This document shows, in pieces, positions 60,991 through 64,000 of a DNA stretch of 64,000 bases. The position numbers and the translations under genes are program-made. The DNA comes from Niallia circulans (GTDB lineage: Bacteria; Bacillota; Bacilli; Bacillales; Cytobacillaceae): assembly GCF_003726095.1 (NCBI RefSeq), contig NZ_CP026031.1, forward strand, positions 1,922,001 to 1,986,000, in the 5' to 3' direction. The notes under the pieces are model-generated. The model did no database searches, was not told where the DNA came from, and saw only the letters and a list, made by a program, of their open reading frames with translations. How positions within the stretch are numbered: the first letter of the stretch is position 1; every line of letters starts with the position of its first letter.

Positions 60991-62397
60991 ATGACAGTTG
61001 GAATTTACATTCGTGTTTCTACTCAAGAACAAGCAAATGAAGGATATTCTATAGGTGCTCAAAAAGAAAGATTGATCGCCTATTGTGCAGCACAAGGATG
61101 GAATGATTTTAAATTTTATATCGATGAAGGAATATCTGCTAAAGATATGAATAGACCAGAATTGCAAAGACTGTTAGATGATGTCAAAAACAGAAGAATA
61201 TCTATGATCTTAGTTTATCGACTTGATCGTTTTACAAGAAGAGTTAAGGATCTTTATGAAATGTTAGAAATGTTAGATAAGCATAATTGCTCATTTAAAT
61301 CAGCGACAGAACTTTATGATACATCCAACGCAATGGGGAGAATGTTCATCGGCCTAGTCGCATTACTTGCACAATGGGAAACCGAAAATTTATCAGAAAG
61401 AATAAAAGTAGCTTTAGAACAAAAAGTTTCTGACGGTGAGCGAGTTGGAGCAATCCCATATGGTTTTGATTTAACGGAAGATGAAAAGTTAATCAAAAAT
61501 GAGAAATCAAAAGTTGTATATGATATGATCGAGAAAACATTTAACGGTATGTCAGCAACACAGTTGGCGAATTATCTTAATAAAACTAATGACGATAGAA
61601 CTTGGCATGTTAAGGGTGTTTTAAGAATTCTTAAAAACCCAGCTATATATGGTGCTACAAGATGGAATGATAAGGTATATGAAAATACACACGAAGGAAT
61701 AATTTCTAAATCTCAATATAAAAAATTACAGGAAATTTTAAATGATCGTTCTAAACATCATAGGAGAGAAGTGACTGGTAACTATTTATTTCAAGGTAAA
61801 CTTTCATGTCCTACATGTAAAAAACCGCTAGCAGTTAACAGATATTTACGTAAGCGGAAAGATGGTACTGAATATCAAAGTACAATTTATAAGTGTAGTT
61901 CTTGTTATTTGAAAGGTAAAAAAATTAAACAAATTGGAGAAAAACGTTTTTTGGACGCACTTTATATTTATATGAAAAATATTGATTTAAAAGGAATAGA
62001 AATTACGGAAGAACCAGATGAGACCAAACATTTGACAGACCAATTAAAATCATTAGAGAAAAAAAGAGAGAAATATCAACGTGCATGGGCATCAGATTTA
62101 ATTAGTGATAGCGAATTTGAACATAGAATGTTAGAAACCAGAGAACTGTTCGAAGAATTAAAACGAAAGTTATCTGAAAAGAAGAAACCTATACAAGTTG
62201 ATATTGAAGAAATAAAAAATGTGGTATTCACTTTTAATCAAACTTTCCATTTTCTCACTCAAGAAGAAAAAAGAATGTTTATCTCCAGATTTATAAAGAA
62301 AATTGATTATGAACTAATCCCCCAACCTCCACAAAGACCAGACAGATGTAAGTACGGAAAAGATTTAGTTACGATTACTGATGTCTTGTTTTATTAA
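60991..62397 (+). CDS. int: Large serine recombinase (integrase)
   Basis: The 468-aa enzyme has an N-terminal resolvase domain with catalytic Ser10 in IYIRVSTQEQ, RLDRFTRRVKDLYEM and the LSERIKVALEQK E-helix; then a recombinase domain (about 155-260) with LRILKNPAIYGATRW; a zinc ribbon (CPTCKKP ... CSSCYLKG, about 270-310); and a C-terminal coiled coil (about 350-405). Such enzymes integrate phages between attP and attB without host factors, and need a recombination directionality factor for excision. Its stop codon is 17 bp from the core of attR, in the same arrangement as in A118-type phages. Confidence 0.95.
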   Translation: MTVGIYIRVSTQEQANEGYSIGAQKERLIAYCAAQGWNDFKFYIDEGISAKDMNRPELQRLLDDVKNRRISMILVYRLDRFTRRVKDLYEMLEMLDKHNCSFKSATELYDTSNAMGRMFIGLVALLAQWETENLSERIKVALEQKVSDGERVGAIPYGFDLTEDEKLIKNEKSKVVYDMIEKTFNGMSATQLANYLNKTNDDRTWHVKGVLRILKNPAIYGATRWNDKVYENTHEGIISKSQYKKLQEILNDRSKHHRREVTGNYLFQGKLSCPTCKKPLAVNRYLRKRKDGTEYQSTIYKCSSCYLKGKKIKQIGEKRFLDALYIYMKNIDLKGIEITEEPDETKHLTDQLKSLEKKREKYQRAWASDLISDSEFEHRMLETRELFEELKRKLSEKKKPIQVDIEEIKNVVFTFNQTFHFLTQEEKRMFISRFIKKIDYELIPQPPQRPDRCKYGKDLVTITDVLFY

Positions 62398-62430
62398 TAT
62401 TTACGTAACGTTATCAGTTGGACCGGTCAG
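62397..62430. other. attR: right prophage junction with core CAGTTGG
   Basis: Core CAGTTGG at 62415-62421. To its left is the phage arm ATATTTACGTAACG (62397-62410), to its right comGA sequence (ACCGGTCAG). The phage arm is the reverse complement of the arm at attL. The phage arm also supplies a stop codon to the comGA 5' half. Confidence 0.88.
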
Positions 62431-62853
62431 AATTATTAATCCGTGTGCATGCTTTAACAAGGAGATTAATTTACGAGAAATATTCGGAAATAAAGAGATG
62501 TGATAGATTGGAAGCATATTTTGGTCGGAAAGTATACGAATTACTAAACTCTCATGAGGGTGAGATGGTAAGGTTGAAAGTCGTAAGCCAATATACTGAC
62601 CTTTGACTGTTGTGGAAATAGATCCATTTTGCGGTTTTCTTCTTTCGCCAATATCCATAGATGCTGTAAATTTGAAATGAGAGATCAACTTGTCGCATTC
62701 ATTTGCTGAAATTACTAAGTGATTAATTAAATGATTGGCAATTCGGAATTGGAGGACAGATTCCTTTTGTTTTGGGGTTATGTGAATATCAGTAGCATTC
62801 TGTTCTACTGCCTCACAAATAATACGATTTGCTAGAGCTTCAATTGATAACAC
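62415..62853 (-). pseudogene. comGA: comGA 5' part, cut by prophage insertion at the Walker A codons
   Basis: The first 146 codons of ComGA: N-terminal domain MLSIEALANRIICEAVEQNATDIHITPKQKE, the conserved MDIGERRKPQNGS segment, and LIILTGPT at the start of Walker A. In the lysogen the frame continues into phage DNA for four residues (DNVT) and stops at 62403-62401. The protein is therefore without its P-loop and ATPase core. Start is GTG 62853 with GGTGG upstream; the sequence before it (62854-63000) is AT-rich but has no perfect ComK box that I could see. Confidence 0.95.
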
Positions 62854-63076
62854 TTATATTTAACACCACCTTTATATTTATTCAAATATATCTTTCGACA
62901 AAAAAAGGGTAAATTCCTTCTTTCTTTTTAATTTTTTTACGAATTTAATATTAGAGCTACTTATACAATTGGATTGTATTTTTCCATTGATACATTGATT
63001 AACAATCTTTCCAAGAAAGTTCCAATAGTCTGTATAAAAAAACAGCTCCTATCCATACTATATATATCAACTATTT

Positions 63077-63148
63077 TGGGCTATAGCCAAGTGGTAAGGC
63101 AACGGACTTTGACTCCGTCATTCGTTGGTTCGAATCCAGCTAGCCCAG
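63077..63148 (+). tRNA. tRNA-Gln(UUG)
   Basis: 72-nt cloverleaf: acceptor TGGGCTA pairs with TAGCCCA, discriminator G, anticodon loop ACTTTGACTCC with TTG, T-arm GTTGGTTCGAATCCAGC. The 3' CCA is not encoded. Confidence 0.95.
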
Positions 63149-63152
63149 TAGC

Positions 63153-63177
63153 GACCCGTGTTTCGGGTCTTTTTTTT
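63153..63177 (+). terminator. Terminator of tRNA-Gln
   Basis: GACCCG / CGGGTC stem followed by eight T. The region between this and the next gene holds the dispersed repeat below and AT-rich spacer. Confidence 0.85.
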
Positions 63178-63254
63178 GTCAAAAAAGAAGGGCGGACAAA
63201 ACAAAATATATATTGGATAAAGACGAACAATCTCTAATTTAGTGGTGAAACCAA

Positions 63255-63375
63255 TTTGTTCCATTACGCTCCAGTCACTCGCTTTCCGCGGGAGGAAGCT
63301 GAGCCTCCACACTGCGGGGTCTCAGCCTTTCCTCTATTTCCCGCAGGAGTCGAGTGTCTTCCTCTCCATTTCACT
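63255..63375 (-). repeat. Dispersed Bacillaceae intergenic repeat, copy 2
   Basis: Inverted relative of 1524-1643: on the minus strand it has GACTCCTGCGGGA, CTGAGACCCCGCAG, GAGGCTCAGC and CCGCGGAAAGCGAGTG in the same order. No gene content. Confidence 0.65.
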
Positions 63376-63496
63376 AATCTTATAAAATGGGGTGAAAACA
63401 AAAATAGATTCTATTTATCATTTGTTTAATTCAACAAATTTATTATTCAGCTTTAAGCATAGCCTTTTTAGTTTTGTTCCAGTCCCTTATTTTTTA

Positions 63497-64000
63497 TTAT
63501 ACATTCATATCCTCATGCTGAATCTGTGACTTTTCGATTTGGATTGTTGTATGTTCCATTTTAAATTTAGTCTTCAGACGATCAATCGCATTCTGTAGAA
63601 TCACTTGACTATCACTCTTATCATCAATTAATAGATGGCAGCTTAGTGAATCTAATCCTGAGGTGATTGTCCATATATGCAAGTCATGTACATCGATTAC
63701 TCCAGCGATTCCTTCCAACTCCTTTTTTACCTCTTCTTGATTAATAGTGGTTGGTGTTCCTTCCATTAAAATATGGATCGACGTTTTAATTACTCCCCAG
63801 CCGCTTTTCAAAATTAATAGCGCCACTACAACAGATATGATTGGATCAGCAATATACCACTTAAAGAAGAGCATGAGGCAGCCTGCAATAATTGCGCCAA
63901 CAGAACCTAACGCATCCCCTAAGATATGTAAATAAGCACTTCGTAAATTAACATTGCCCTCTACATCGCCTTTTCTCATTAAAGCTAAAGCACTAATCAT
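63497..64000 (-). CDS. Cation diffusion facilitator transporter, partial
   Basis: The C-terminal 167 residues of a CzcD-type divalent-cation efflux protein; the start is beyond the window edge. Visible parts are the transmembrane helix pair with SAYLHILGDALGSVGAI (the metal-binding H-x-x-x-D) and DPIISVVVALLIL, followed by a cytoplasmic domain (GIAGVIDVHDLHIWTITSGLDSLSCHLLI). Probably exports Zn, Co or Cd; partners unknown. Confidence 0.9.
   Translation of the reverse strand: MISALALMRKGDVEGNVNLRSAYLHILGDALGSVGAIIAGCLMLFFKWYIADPIISVVVALLILKSGWGVIKTSIHILMEGTPTTINQEEVKKELEGIAGVIDVHDLHIWTITSGLDSLSCHLLIDDKSDSQVILQNAIDRLKTKFKMEHTTIQIEKSQIQHEDMNV

Larger units (their letters stand above)
20352..62414. 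mobile_element. Complete-looking siphovirus prophage inserted in comGA
   Basis: The 42,063-bp element is bounded by a 7-bp core repeat. It carries integrase, repressor, recombination, replication, packaging, capsid, tail and lysis modules in ordinary cos-siphovirus order, and no essential module looks broken. Structural and most early genes are read leftward, the same direction as comG; integrase and repressor are read rightward. A possible excision factor is not identified. It is likely inducible, given an intact self-cleaving repressor. Confidence 0.95.

Noticed and set aside
62854..63000. ComK box upstream of comGA
   Set aside because: The region is AT-rich, but no clear pair of AAAA-N5-TTTT sites could be read on either strand, so I do not annotate it.
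1..64000. CRISPR arrays, rRNA genes or insertion sequences
   Set aside because: Read for regularly spaced repeats, rRNA-like sequence and transposase frames; none found.

Overview
The window comes from a low-GC Gram-positive bacterium of the Bacillaceae. Evidence is the AGGAGG-type ribosome binding sites, frequent TTG/GTG starts, and a gene order that matches the Bacillus subtilis yqhM-yqhL-gcvPB-gcvPA-gcvT-yqhH-yqhG-yqzE-comGG...comGA neighbourhood. I cannot name the species from the sequence.

Chromosomal left part (1-20358). It starts with a Gly-rich small protein and a DUF2089-like regulator with a membrane partner. A VanY-type D,D-carboxypeptidase next to a VanR/VanS-like two-component system follows. 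Then come a B12-dependent ribonucleotide reductase with tandem NrdR boxes, the octanoyltransferase LipM, a rhodanese, and the glycine cleavage genes gcvPB-gcvPA-gcvT behind a tandem glycine riboswitch. SNF2-helicase YqhH, YqhG and YqzE lead into the comG operon (DNA-uptake pseudopilus), read leftward.

Prophage (about 20352-62414, 42,063 bp). comGA, the first gene of the comG operon, is split by a complete-looking siphovirus prophage. The 5' part lies at 62853-62415 and the 3' part at 20358-19726. Both junctions carry the 7-bp core CAGTTGG. Precise recombination across the core would rebuild an in-frame ComGA of 354 aa with an intact Walker A motif (GPTGSGKTT). The phage-derived flanks of the two cores form a 14-bp perfect inverted repeat, the form expected of an attP for the large serine recombinase encoded beside attR. 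The layout resembles the Listeria A118-type comK prophages, so excision may switch competence back on.

Prophage modules, right to left: serine integrase; a LexA-like CI repressor (+) and a Cro-like gene (-) around 15-bp operators; small early genes; YqaJ exonuclease and RecT; a replication initiator with GC-rich iterons inside its coding region and a DnaC-type loader; RusA; an orphan C5 methyltransferase; an ArpU-like late regulator. Next is an accessory zone (44.4-49.3 kb) with several genes that have private terminators, including a secreted lectin-like/RCC1 protein, a DUF4145 protein and a plus-strand coiled-coil protein. Then come HNH, terminases, portal, ClpP-like protease, HK97-type capsid, connectors, tail genes (with a -1 frameshift tail chaperone), tape measure, Dit, tail endopeptidase and a beta-helix tail spike. 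After the spike lies a Shedu-like nuclease whose ribosome binding site is buried in a hairpin. The lysis module is XhlA-like, holin and a glucosaminidase-LysM endolysin. Near attL are a divergent YolD/WYL cluster with two LexA boxes and a lipoprotein gene.

Right flank (62415-64000): the comGA 5' half, a tRNA-Gln(UUG), a dispersed Bacillaceae repeat and the 3' part of a cation-diffusion-facilitator transporter cut by the window edge. No CRISPR array, rRNA gene or IS element was seen.
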